Positions 1-5,945 are shown, numbered from the stretch's first letter. The stretch: 12,308 nucleotides of DNA from Candidatus Aminicenantota bacterium (GCA_020355945.1 CP070627.1:5487490-5499797); one strand, 5' to 3'. The notes: generated from the sequence alone by a model not told the origin. Translations and numbers: made by a program.

Positions 1-109
1 CGGGGTGTGTCTCCCGACAACAATGACAGAATCGTTTTGATACTTTGCAAACAGGCAAAAAAGCACATTGGAACTGTATATGGCTTTAAATTAACGATAT
101 TCCCATCCC

Positions 110-511
110 TTAACTTTTCTTTTTATCTGACATTTCATCCGTTACAATATCTTTCAGCTCATCTTTGATTTTCTTAATTTTTTCCAATTTTTCTGAAATT
201 TTCCCAAATAGCCCTTGCTGGTGTTTAATTCCCTCCTCGATTAAAAACGCCGCACTCTCCGAACGACTGTTGAAAATCCCTGCCTCCACCAACATGTTTA
301 ATTTTGTGTTGGCTTCATCATTCACCCTGATGGTTAATACGGTATTCCTCGAGCTCAGTGACCGATCGATGGTTTGCTTAATAGACTCAAAGGTTTTGGT
401 GGCAAATTTTCCTACGCTGTCACCGAACTCCTCGAACACATTTTTTTGCCTGTCATCACGGTCACCGGTTTGGGTGTTTTCTTCTTTGGTTTTTTTGTTC
501 TCCTCAGTCAT
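110..511 (-). CDS. Ribbon-helix-helix (RHH) domain protein, 133 aa
   Basis: Probable small DNA-binding protein. Residues about 56-64 (NTVLTIRVN) form a beta strand of alternating hydrophobic residues. A helix follows at 65-78, then a turn and a second helix at about 82-98 (SRSESAAFLIEEGIK). This is the beta-alpha-alpha pattern of RHH/CopG-Arc proteins, which dimerise through the strand and bind short direct repeats. The first 50 residues are very polar, and the C-terminus (101-133) is a lysine-rich helix, so the protein is longer than a minimal RHH repressor. The start is firm: an AAGGAGG ribosome binding site lies 6 nt upstream of ATG. A promoter with heptad repeats precedes it, which suggests autoregulation. 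No toxin-like partner is visible downstream before the window edge, so calling it an antitoxin is not supported. The fold call is good; the biological role is unknown. Confidence 0.75.
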   Translation of the reverse strand: MTEENKKTKEENTQTGDRDDRQKNVFEEFGDSVGKFATKTFESIKQTIDRSLSSRNTVLTIRVNDEANTKLNMLVEAGIFNSRSESAAFLIEEGIKHQQGLFGKISEKLEKIKKIKDELKDIVTDEMSDKKKS

Positions 512-548
512 TTTTTCCTCCTTATTGTAATTTAGTTACCAAATTTAC

Positions 549-577
549 AATTACATATTACCATATTACAAATTACA
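549..577. promoter_or_regulatory. Four WATTACM heptads over the RHH promoter (candidate operator)
   Basis: On the plus strand the heptads AATTACA (549-555), TATTACC (556-562), TATTACA (564-570) and AATTACA (571-577) run head to tail, with a single extra base before the third. Two further TTAC copies lie at 536-539 and 545-548. The array covers the spacer and the -10 of the RHH promoter, where a bound protein would block RNA polymerase. RHH proteins are known to bind heptads of this kind: the streptococcal omega repressor uses WATCACW. Autorepression by the adjacent RHH protein is an inference. Confidence 0.5.
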
Positions 578-583
578 TGTCAA
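555..583 (-). promoter_or_regulatory. Sigma-70-type promoter of the RHH gene
   Basis: Reading the minus strand, a perfect -35 TTGACA (583-578) is followed by a 17-bp spacer and a -10 TAATAT (560-555, 4 of 6 consensus bases). Just upstream of the -35 is a run of T, A and T tracts (585-606 on the plus strand), which resembles an UP element. The leader would be about 35-40 nt and contains the AAGGAGG site of the RHH gene. Confidence 0.6.
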
Positions 584-624
584 GTTTTTTTTTAAAAAAT
601 TTTTTTCTATTCCAGTTATAATTG

Positions 625-651
625 CTTTCAAGGCACTATTGAAAGATTTTT
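625..651 (+). terminator. AT-rich hairpin followed by ATTTTT (weak terminator or attenuator candidate)
   Basis: CTTTCAA (625-631) and TTGAAAG (639-645) form a perfect 7-bp stem with a 7-nt loop, followed by ATTTTT. On the plus strand this has the layout of an intrinsic terminator, but the stem is AT-rich and the T-run short. No plus-strand gene upstream is identified that it would serve. It could equally be a protein-binding palindrome. Confidence 0.25.
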
Positions 652-672
652 GGCTCCCGGAGGCAAAAATAA

Positions 673-726
673 ATGAGAAATTTAGGATTTACATCTTGCA
701 TTTCACTTCAATATGAGTTATATTAA
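673..726 (+). CDS. Possible 17-codon leader peptide upstream of the first XRE gene
   Basis: A GGAGG motif (659-663) sits 9 nt before an ATG that opens a 17-residue frame (begins MRNLGFTSC, ends with TAA). The Shine-Dalgarno motif is better than that of the XRE gene downstream. The contexts of the two starts resemble each other: CCCGGAGG...ATGAGA here and CCCGGGAG...ATGAGA at 797-818. This may be a leader peptide, a decayed duplicate of the gene start, or chance. Confidence 0.2.
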   Translation: MRNLGFTSCISLQYELY

Positions 727-752
727 TACTATTATGAATGTAAATATATGGA

Positions 753-796
753 AACGTTATGGGAATAACTTTAATTTCTATATCATTCTATATAAT
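753..796 (+). promoter_or_regulatory. Candidate promoter and operator of the first XRE gene
   Basis: A perfect TATAAT (791-796) lies 18 bases before the ATG at 815; no good -35 is visible at the usual distance. Upstream, GTTAT-N4-ATAAC (756-769), flanked by AA and TT, makes a roughly 20-bp imperfect palindrome at 753-772. It sits where the -35 would fall and is a plausible XRE operator. Between these, CTATAT occurs twice, 10 bp apart (778 and 788). The rest of the 303-bp gap (512-814) holds the RHH promoter array, the hairpin at 625 and the possible leader peptide at 673. Confidence 0.3.
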
Positions 797-814
797 CCCG
801 GGAGCTTTTAAAAA

Positions 815-1270
815 ATGAGAGAAGCATTAAAAAAAGAGATCGGTCATCGAATTCGAAAGGTCAGGAAAACTCTTGGTTATACCCAGGAGAGGATGGTTTC
901 ATTTTTTGATATTGGCCGGGCCAATTATTCCCGAATTGAACAAGGAAAAGTATGGCCTCGCACTCCCATATTACACACACTGCGAACAAAATTCAATGTT
1001 TCACTGGATTGGCTGATTGCCAATATCGGTAAAATGTTTATCCGACACCAGGATAAAAAAGAGTATGAAAAAACAGTCTCTGGCGAATACGCAGAAGAAG
1101 TTAAGGAGCTCTTAAAGTACCTTGAGAAAGTCCCTATGGTGAAACATGCGATGCTGAGCTATTTCCTTGAATATAAAACCAAACATCAAAAAATCATTCA
1201 GCAATTTTTAGATGAAAGTGAATTTTCGGTTCCTTATACGATGGACGTAAATGCCAACAGTAATGAATAA
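815..1270 (+). CDS. XRE-family helix-turn-helix regulator, 151 aa (paralogue 1)
   Basis: Residues about 7-72 form an HTH_3/Cro-CI domain. An RIRKVRKTLGYTQ helix pair is followed by the recognition region FDIGRANYSRIEQGK and the closing motif SLDWLI, which is typical of phage-repressor-like XRE proteins. Residues 90-135 are a helical tail (EYAEEVKELLKYL, then PMVKHAMLSYFLEYKTK) that has no metallopeptidase or ligand-binding motif I recognise and may serve dimerisation. It is paralogous to the gene at 5045-5482: about two-thirds of the first 75 residues are identical and the tail is also conserved. GGGAG 10 nt before the ATG is a weakly placed ribosome binding site. The 234-aa gene starts 18 bp downstream and is likely co-transcribed, so this regulator probably controls that gene and possibly its own promoter. 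Confidence 0.85.
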   Translation: MREALKKEIGHRIRKVRKTLGYTQERMVSFFDIGRANYSRIEQGKVWPRTPILHTLRTKFNVSLDWLIANIGKMFIRHQDKKEYEKTVSGEYAEEVKELLKYLEKVPMVKHAMLSYFLEYKTKHQKIIQQFLDESEFSVPYTMDVNANSNE

Positions 1271-1288
1271 AAAATTAAGAAGGGTCTG

Positions 1289-1993
1289 ATGGCAAAACAA
1301 GAATTATTGGACGAACTTAATGAGCTGCTTAATGTCCCCCAGTTTGAACGAATTATATTTCATAAAGTAGAAGAGTTAAAATTATATTTTAAGGACGAGA
1401 TCGAACGGTACAGGCGATTGAGAGAAAAGTTCAGAAAATCTGCCTACGGAGATATGCAAGTTCTTGAGGCTCATAAAGAGATAGGGAAAAAAATTCAGGC
1501 ATATCATTTTGAATTAAACCGAACCAAAAATGATCAATGGTTGGCCACCTCAATCGAACCGTCTCCCCCTCCCGGATATGAGATATACGACATTCTTCCC
1601 GAAGGAATTGTCGAATATATCGGTTCCTTTAATACAGCCCGGGAAAAAATTGAAACCCGGAAGGAACTCACTCTGGAGACATTAAAGGGAAGAGCCTTTG
1701 ATTTGAGCTTCACAAAATATTCCGACTGGCATATCCTGGGGCTTATCAGGAGCTACAAGATTCCGACAGGAGACGGCACTGAAGATGAAAAGCCGGACCA
1801 CATGACGGAAATCTATAATTACAATAAAAAAGAAACCGATGAAGGCAATTACAAAGAATTAATTTATTATATGCAGAAATACCCGGCACTGAGACGTTAT
1901 TTTTTTACGGAGCTTCACATGAAAATGAAGCCCCTAATTGTGGGGAAGTTGGTTGAAATCACCGCAAGCTCACGGCCTGTGGATCTATTTTAA
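1289..1993 (+). CDS. Unknown 234-aa cytoplasmic protein, co-transcribed with XRE paralogue 1
   Basis: I do not recognise a family. The protein has no signal peptide or membrane segment. Residues 1-85 look alpha-helical and charged, with possible coiled-coil stretches (EELKLYFKDEIERYRRLREKF). A proline-rich break PSPPPGYEIYD follows near 92-102, then a mixed region rich in aromatic residues (FTKYSDWHILGLIRSYKIP) and a basic C-terminus. The start has AAGAAGGG 4 nt upstream. Spacing of 18 bp to the XRE gene suggests one operon and hence a regulator plus regulated-protein pair. The 3' end overlaps the convergent membrane-protein gene by 35 bp (1959-1993), so the two transcripts are antisense to each other there. 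Regulator-plus-unknown pairs can be effector or toxin modules, but no motif here supports that. Confidence 0.7.
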   Translation: MAKQELLDELNELLNVPQFERIIFHKVEELKLYFKDEIERYRRLREKFRKSAYGDMQVLEAHKEIGKKIQAYHFELNRTKNDQWLATSIEPSPPPGYEIYDILPEGIVEYIGSFNTAREKIETRKELTLETLKGRAFDLSFTKYSDWHILGLIRSYKIPTGDGTEDEKPDHMTEIYNYNKKETDEGNYKELIYYMQKYPALRRYFFTELHMKMKPLIVGKLVEITASSRPVDLF

Positions 1994-3833
1994 AACTTTT
2001 ATAATTCTCGATTTTGATATTTCCTTCAAAAGGCAGTGAGGTCAAGAAAATTTCGCTGCTCAGGTAAACAACGATCTTAGCGGCAGCGTTCAAGCGAGTT
2101 ATCAGGTTAAGAAATAGGCGTTCCATTTCCCTGGATTTCCCTTTTAAAAAATCTTTTACAACAACAATTTCATGGGTACCTGCCGTGGTCACGGCGCAGT
2201 AAATTTTAAGTATCACTTCATCCGGTATTTCTTCTTCTTCTTTTTGCTTACGACTTCTCCGGGTTTTTGCTTTTATATCTTCTACTCCCAGCAGTCTTAA
2301 ATTTTCCATGGCTTTTTTCTCATCAACCCCGGAAAATTTGCAAAAATAAGTGAGGATTTGTGCCAATCCCACACCCGGGTCCACCTCCTCTGCCTTAACA
2401 TTATCAATGCCAACGGTATTCGCATCAGCCTGGTAACAGCGGAACAGGTTATCCCGGTATCGATTGTTTTTACATAGTACAAAATAGGTATTCCCTTTGC
2501 GAAATTGATACATGGGTTTTTCTATTTTGGGCATTCGACCGATTCTCCGTTTAAGAACCACGTATGAAACGGTAAAGATAATAATCGTATACAAAAATGT
2601 GAGCCCACTGGCAATGGGAAATGATTGGGGTAAGTAACTGGTGGTATAATATATATTTTCATCATTTTTGATAAAGGAGACAATGGTTTTATCTTTGGAT
2701 TCATATCGTTTCTTTAAATAATATTTTATGAAATGATGGCGCAATGTTAATGTATACTTGACAAGCCCTAGATATCCATGGTATCCTTTGGCCGAGATCT
2801 CTCCGCTCAAATAATTATAAAAACTGGTGGGATAGATAAGCAGCGCTTTTTCATATTCTCGAACCACCTTTTGAATATGACGGTTGATCGCCTTTTCAAT
2901 TTCCGAATTTTTAATATAACCGGTATCCAGGAAATCCTTTGCCATTTCCTGGCAAATTTCATTTCGTCTTTTCAGGCTATTTACTCCCGCGATGGCTTTT
3001 TGAACCTTCCGTTCGAAATTCATGACCTCCTCGAGTTTTGTGATATTGTGTTCTTCATTAGCAGGTAATAAGTGGGACTTTTTCTGCAAAAATATATTCA
3101 TCGCTTCCGGGATGATGGCAATGGAAAGAAACCAAAAGATAAACACGTAAATGGTGGTGGCTTGTTTTTTCCTGGATAAAACCCGGATAAATAATCCCGC
3201 CCCATAGAAAAAATCGAGGAAAAGCAGGATATAGAGAGCAAAATAGAAAAAGATTTTACCCTGGTGCACTGAAAAATGAAAGTGGAAAATTTTTGGAAAA
3301 TGGTATAAGATAAATAGCACCAGCATAAAAAGCATATTGAGAATGCCTAAGCGGATGATGATATTTCCAAATCTAAAAAAATATTTTTCACTCTTATAGG
3401 AAGTCATCCCCATGTAAACCATGAAAAGACTGCCAAAAAGGAAGAATATCCCTGCCAGGTCCTTGAAAAATCCTTTCTTAAGCAGCAGGTTCCTTCCTTT
3501 ATAAGAGCGATTTACATCTAAGATTTCCGTCATATCGATGTTGGAATACAAATTCTCAAAAACGACGCTGTTATAAAAGAAAATACTCAGTGGGGAAGCT
3601 TCACAAAGCACCCGGAACCCATAATCACCATAATGGCTGTAAGTGACATAGAGACTCACTTTATTCGTTTCATGGGTAATAAAAAATTCTTTTTCTTTCA
3701 GGAAATTTTTATAGGCCACCCCCCCTGAATAGACAAAGAAAATTCCAATGGCAATAAAAATGACAAAGAAGATAATATTTCGTTTATCTCCAAAAATTCG
3801 TCGACATTCTAATTTTAATTGTTGAAGCAGCAT
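1959..3833 (-). CDS. ABC-2-type membrane protein fused to a degenerate ABC ATPase domain, 624 aa
   Basis: The N-terminal part resembles an ABC-2 permease. A short cytoplasmic lead precedes TM1 (about 20-40), then a soluble loop (41-125), four TM segments at about 126-146, 158-178, 193-218 and 227-248, a second large soluble region (249-403), and TM6 (about 404-427). Residues 440-624 align by eye, almost without gaps, with an ABC nucleotide-binding domain, but the key residues are lost. LCKNNRYRDNLFR (453-465) occupies the P-loop place of LGPNGAGKTTLLR, IPDE (536-539) replaces LSGG, KD (560-561) replaces the Walker B DE, and E594 replaces the H-loop His in YLSSE. It therefore probably cannot hydrolyse ATP by itself and may need a separate ATPase or act as a scaffold. 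AAAGGAAG precedes the ATG. The gene is downstream of the exported protein at 3998-4639 on the same strand, 164 bp away. The permease-like half is well supported; the pseudo-ATPase reading rests on manual alignment. Confidence 0.75.
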   Translation of the reverse strand: MLLQQLKLECRRIFGDKRNIIFFVIFIAIGIFFVYSGGVAYKNFLKEKEFFITHETNKVSLYVTYSHYGDYGFRVLCEASPLSIFFYNSVVFENLYSNIDMTEILDVNRSYKGRNLLLKKGFFKDLAGIFFLFGSLFMVYMGMTSYKSEKYFFRFGNIIIRLGILNMLFMLVLFILYHFPKIFHFHFSVHQGKIFFYFALYILLFLDFFYGAGLFIRVLSRKKQATTIYVFIFWFLSIAIIPEAMNIFLQKKSHLLPANEEHNITKLEEVMNFERKVQKAIAGVNSLKRRNEICQEMAKDFLDTGYIKNSEIEKAINRHIQKVVREYEKALLIYPTSFYNYLSGEISAKGYHGYLGLVKYTLTLRHHFIKYYLKKRYESKDKTIVSFIKNDENIYYTTSYLPQSFPIASGLTFLYTIIIFTVSYVVLKRRIGRMPKIEKPMYQFRKGNTYFVLCKNNRYRDNLFRCYQADANTVGIDNVKAEEVDPGVGLAQILTYFCKFSGVDEKKAMENLRLLGVEDIKAKTRRSRKQKEEEEIPDEVILKIYCAVTTAGTHEIVVVKDFLKGKSREMERLFLNLITRLNAAAKIVVYLSSEIFLTSLPFEGNIKIENYKSFKIDPQAVSLR

Positions 3834-3864
3834 TTCTTCCTTTTGTTATCCCTTTGGTTTTTAA

Positions 3865-3942
3865 CCGCAGGCCAACACAGACCAGGCGCGCAGGCACGAA
3901 CCCGACAGTGCCTCATCCGTGTTGATCCGCGTAAGCCTGCGG
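3865..3942. repeat. GC-rich nested inverted repeat, about 78 bp
   Basis: Three nested pairs are visible: outer CCGCAGGC (3865-3872) with GCCTGCGG (3935-3942), middle CAACAC (3873-3878) with GTGTTG (3919-3924), and inner AGGCAC (3892-3897) with GTGCCT (3908-3913). The 3' arm has a 10-base insert between its outer and middle parts. The element is much richer in GC than its surroundings. Its CCGTGTTGATCCGCGTAAGCC stretch resembles the dispersed noncoding repeats with CGGATNAACACGGAT-like units found in many bacterial genomes. It lies between two same-strand genes. Confidence 0.55.
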
Positions 3943-3970
3943 CAAATTTCATTTTTTCATAAATTCCTTA

Positions 3971-3997
3971 ACATTATCCTCGCAGTGATGATAATGT
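3971..3997 (-). terminator. Hairpin immediately after the exported-protein gene
   Basis: ACATTATC (3971-3978) and GATAATGT (3990-3997) form a perfect 8-bp stem with an 11-nt loop directly after the stop codon of the gene at 3998-4639. No T-run follows on the minus strand, so it is not a classic intrinsic terminator. It may protect the transcript's 3' end or reduce read-through into the membrane-protein gene. Confidence 0.3.
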
Positions 3998-4639
3998 CTA
4001 AACCTCACTAAAGACCAGGCTGGTATAATAGCCGAAGAGCATAAAATCCGAATATTGTTGGAAAAGGATTCTCAGGGTTTCCATTTCAGGGGGAATCCCT
4101 TTCTGAGTATTTTTACTCATATTGCGGAGAATCTTTTCCATATTCGCCAACTCATCGACCATTTGTTCATACAATCCAACCACATTTCCTACGACGAGAA
4201 ACCCAGCCACTTGTTCCATCACATCGGGGTGCAACTGCCTCACTGCAGTTAGGCCTTTATAATCAAAGGCTTTCAATTTCTGCAGCCATGTCTCATCCCA
4301 TGCCGTGCTTTTCATTAACGCGAGGGCATTTGCATACTTCTCCCGAGAAATAATCAACCTGTCCAGGGCAGATTCAATCAACTGGTGGGCCTCTTCCAGG
4401 TTAAACCCGGTTTTCAAGCCAACTTCCGATTCGTTAAGAAGAAGAAAAATATCCGCATGAGAGCGCAAGAAAAAGGAAGCCCCATCAATGATGAAACCTT
4501 CAATCCGGCTGTCTGTCTCGCCGCTTCCTCTGCCGGGGGGTATGTCATTACCAACCCAGGCTGCCGGCAAGACGGAAGTCAAACAAAAGACAGCGCCCAA
4601 CACCATAACCAGGGCACTCAAAACATTAAATTTCTTCAT
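3998..4639 (-). CDS. Exported helical protein of unknown function, 213 aa
   Basis: The N-terminus MKKFNVLSALVMVLGAVFCL is a typical Sec signal peptide, with a likely cleavage near residues 26-28 after PAA. There is no lipobox, because the only Cys (C19) lies inside the hydrophobic core without the usual context. The mature part (about 185 aa) appears alpha-helical, with stretches such as NLEEAHQLIESALDRLIISREKYANAL and EQMVDELANMEKILRNM. This suggests a periplasmic helical bundle; no enzyme motif is visible. An AAAGGAGG site precedes the ATG, and a promoter with two direct repeats lies just upstream. The next gene on the same strand is the ABC-2-like membrane protein, so a role at the cell envelope together with that protein is possible. 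I do not recognise the family. Confidence 0.7.
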   Translation of the reverse strand: MKKFNVLSALVMVLGAVFCLTSVLPAAWVGNDIPPGRGSGETDSRIEGFIIDGASFFLRSHADIFLLLNESEVGLKTGFNLEEAHQLIESALDRLIISREKYANALALMKSTAWDETWLQKLKAFDYKGLTAVRQLHPDVMEQVAGFLVVGNVVGLYEQMVDELANMEKILRNMSKNTQKGIPPEMETLRILFQQYSDFMLFGYYTSLVFSEV

Positions 4640-4656
4640 TTTTTAATCCTCCTTTT

Positions 4657-4697
4657 TTAATTTAATTAATTTTATATTAATTTAATTAAAAATTCAA
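4657..4697 (-). promoter_or_regulatory. Promoter of the exported-protein gene, with two 13-bp direct repeats
   Basis: On the minus strand, TTGAAT (4697-4692), a 17-bp spacer and TAAAAT (4674-4669) make a reasonable sigma-70 promoter. The sequence TTAATTTAATTAA occurs at 4657-4669 and again at 4677-4689, exactly 20 bp apart (two helical turns), one copy on each side of the -10. This geometry would suit a regulator binding one face of the DNA, but simple AT-rich sequence can also produce such repeats. Confidence 0.4.
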
Positions 4698-4770
4698 GAG
4701 TGAAATATGAGTTTTGCTCATTTTTTATCATTTGACCTTTATCCCCTGTCCGTGGACCGCTGTCTCCTGC

Positions 4771-4823
4771 CCGTGGCCCACGGCCAAAAACCAAAAAGAC
4801 AAAAAAAAATTTTTGTTCTTTTT
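4771..4823. repeat. GC palindrome plus A/T hairpin in the 405-bp gap
   Basis: CCGTGG-C-CCACGG (4771-4783) is a perfect hyphenated palindrome; a further CCGTGG lies at 4750-4755. It is followed by AAAAAGACAAAAA (4793-4805) and TTTTTGTTCTTTTT (4810-4823), a 13-14-bp near-perfect hairpin. Together they may separate the divergent genes at 4639 and 5045. The rest of the gap (4640-5044) holds the two opposing promoters and the palindrome at 4897. Confidence 0.35.
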
Positions 4824-4827
4824 AGAC

Positions 4828-4856
4828 TTGTATTTCTCATTGATATCGGTTATATT
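4828..4856 (+). promoter_or_regulatory. Candidate promoter of XRE paralogue 2
   Basis: TTGTAT (4828-4833), a 17-bp spacer and TATATT (4851-4856, 5 of 6) form a candidate promoter. The leader to the ATG at 5045 would be about 180 nt and contains the 18-bp palindrome at 4897-4914. No better promoter was found closer to the gene. Confidence 0.35.
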
Positions 4857-4896
4857 GATGATGACAAAATGAAAACACATGCACATACTTATTACG

Positions 4897-4914
4897 GGTG
4901 TATACGTATACACC
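4897..4914. promoter_or_regulatory. Perfect 18-bp palindrome GGTGTATACGTATACACC
   Basis: The sequence equals its own reverse complement over all 18 bases, which is rare by chance. It lies 130 bp upstream of the second XRE gene and about 33 bp after the predicted transcription start. Such symmetry fits a site for a dimeric regulator, with the adjacent XRE protein the first candidate. No equivalent palindrome is visible upstream of the first paralogue. Confidence 0.5.
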
Positions 4915-5044
4915 TTGCTTATTCTTACGCCGGGCACCCAAATGGCATTAATTGTAACAATCATTACCCTAGGATAGCCATTAATGATAAAAATGTCAAC
5001 CTTTTTTCAACAAAAATACACATTATTAAGGAGATTTTTTAAAA

Positions 5045-5482
5045 ATGAAACAGCAGTTAAGGAAAGAAATAGGAATGAGGATACGGGAAATCAGGAGGTT
5101 CCTCGGTTACACCCAGGTTCAAATGGTTTCCTTCTTTGATATTGGCCGGGCCAATTATTCCCGGATCGAGAAGGGAGAAATTTTTCCTGCGGCAACCATC
5201 TTAAGCACCCTTAGAAAGGAATTTAAAGTTTCATTAGACTGGCTGATTACCGGTGAAGGTGGGATGTTTCATCACCAGAAACAGAAAAAGGAGGAGAAAA
5301 AAAGTCCTGGTTTCGGAGAATACACCGAAGAGATCAATGACCTGTTGTTCCATTTGCAGAATGTCCCCATGGTAAGGCATGCTTTATTGGGATTCTTCCT
5401 GGAATACAAGACAAAGAATCAACACATCATCCGGCAGATTTTAGAAGAAGATACACCCCTCCTCAGCAGCGAACAGGTGTAA
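5045..5482 (+). CDS. XRE-family helix-turn-helix regulator, 145 aa (paralogue 2)
   Basis: Residues 7-75 form a Cro/CI-type HTH: RIREIRRFLGYTQVQM, then FDIGRANYSRIEKGE, then SLDWLITGEGGMF, which is the classic end of phage-like XRE domains. The tail (about 90-135) repeats the layout of the paralogue at 815-1270, including PMVRHALLGFFLEYKTKN. The start is supported by AAGGAG (5028-5033), although the 11-nt spacing is long. Both paralogues share this loose spacing and an A/T-rich TTTT(T)AAAAATG stretch before the start. No gene follows on the same strand, so unlike paralogue 1 it appears to stand alone and may act on its own promoter or on the divergent exported-protein gene. Its target is unknown. 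Confidence 0.85.
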   Translation: MKQQLRKEIGMRIREIRRFLGYTQVQMVSFFDIGRANYSRIEKGEIFPAATILSTLRKEFKVSLDWLITGEGGMFHHQKQKKEEKKSPGFGEYTEEINDLLFHLQNVPMVRHALLGFFLEYKTKNQHIIRQILEEDTPLLSSEQV

Positions 5483-5527
5483 CCCTTCACATAACACAAA
5501 ACTCGTGACAGATGATATGAGCAGTTC

Positions 5528-5547
5528 CTACGTTACTACGTTACTAC
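5528..5547. repeat. Short tandem repeat, 2.5 copies of CTACGTTA
   Basis: CTACGTTA at 5528-5535 and 5536-5543 is followed by CTAC (5544-5547). The array reaches into the stop codon of the convergent gene at 5544-5945, so gain or loss of a copy could change that gene's C-terminus. Confidence 0.6.
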
Positions 5548-5945
5548 TTCTGTGTCTTTGTTCCCTGGCACCTCTTTTTTAGCCATTGATCGTCGGGTTT
5601 ATAAAAAAGACTCCATTCCGCTTTCAGGTCTTCTATCCAGCTTCGATGACCGAATAACTTTGAAAATGCAATTTTAGCACCCCTGAGGGTGTTGTAAACT
5701 TTGTCAATGAGCAATTTCCCGTTATGTTTGGCCACAAGCCGGTAATAGCCATTTTTGTTGATAATCAATACGGAACTGACAAAATAAAAAATCGAGTTAA
5801 TAAGAATACATATTTCTCCTGGTTTTCCCGGACTTTCACCCGGGAATAATTTTTCTAGGTGGGAATCGTTATTCAATGGTGCCCTCCTTCTCATATTTTT
5901 ATTAAATCTTGCATGACATTGTTTGAAGAGGCTCGCCTTTATCAT
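5544..5945 (-). CDS. Unknown 133-aa protein
   Basis: I do not recognise the family. Numbering from ATG at 5945, the first 20 residues are basic, and a hydrophobic stretch at about 46-63 (CILINSIFYFVSSVLIIN) may be buried strands or a weak membrane segment. The C-terminal part has a protein-like pattern: GYYRLVAKHNGKLLIDK, then TLRGAKIAFSKLFG, then WIEDLKAEWSLFYKPDDQWLKK, rich in Trp and other aromatic residues. The frame also extends to a GTG at 5966. I prefer the ATG because GGAGGT lies between them (13 nt upstream of the ATG) and the predicted transcription start falls at about 5966, although a leaderless GTG start is possible. A good promoter lies just upstream. It is probably a real gene. 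Confidence 0.55.
   Translation of the reverse strand: MIKASLFKQCHARFNKNMRRRAPLNNDSHLEKLFPGESPGKPGEICILINSIFYFVSSVLIINKNGYYRLVAKHNGKLLIDKVYNTLRGAKIAFSKLFGHRSWIEDLKAEWSLFYKPDDQWLKKRCQGTKTQK

Noticed and set aside
1..168. Plus-strand frame open from the left edge (55 codons)
   Set aside because: It could be the 3' end of a gene, but it overlaps the RHH gene by about 59 bp, has no recognisable motif, and cannot be judged without upstream sequence.
110..511. RHH protein as antitoxin of a toxin-antitoxin pair
   Set aside because: No small toxin-like gene is adjacent within the window, and the protein is longer than typical RHH antitoxins; the downstream side is cut by the window edge.
3996..4016. 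Resemblance to a T3 phage promoter (AACCTCACTAAAG)
   Set aside because: The match is partial and lies across the stop codon and last codons of the exported-protein gene; no phage polymerase context is present.
4707..5042. Open plus-strand frame of 111 codons between the divergent genes
   Set aside because: No clear ribosome binding site. It crosses the GC palindrome, A/T hairpin, promoter and 18-bp palindrome, and its residues look like translated noncoding DNA.
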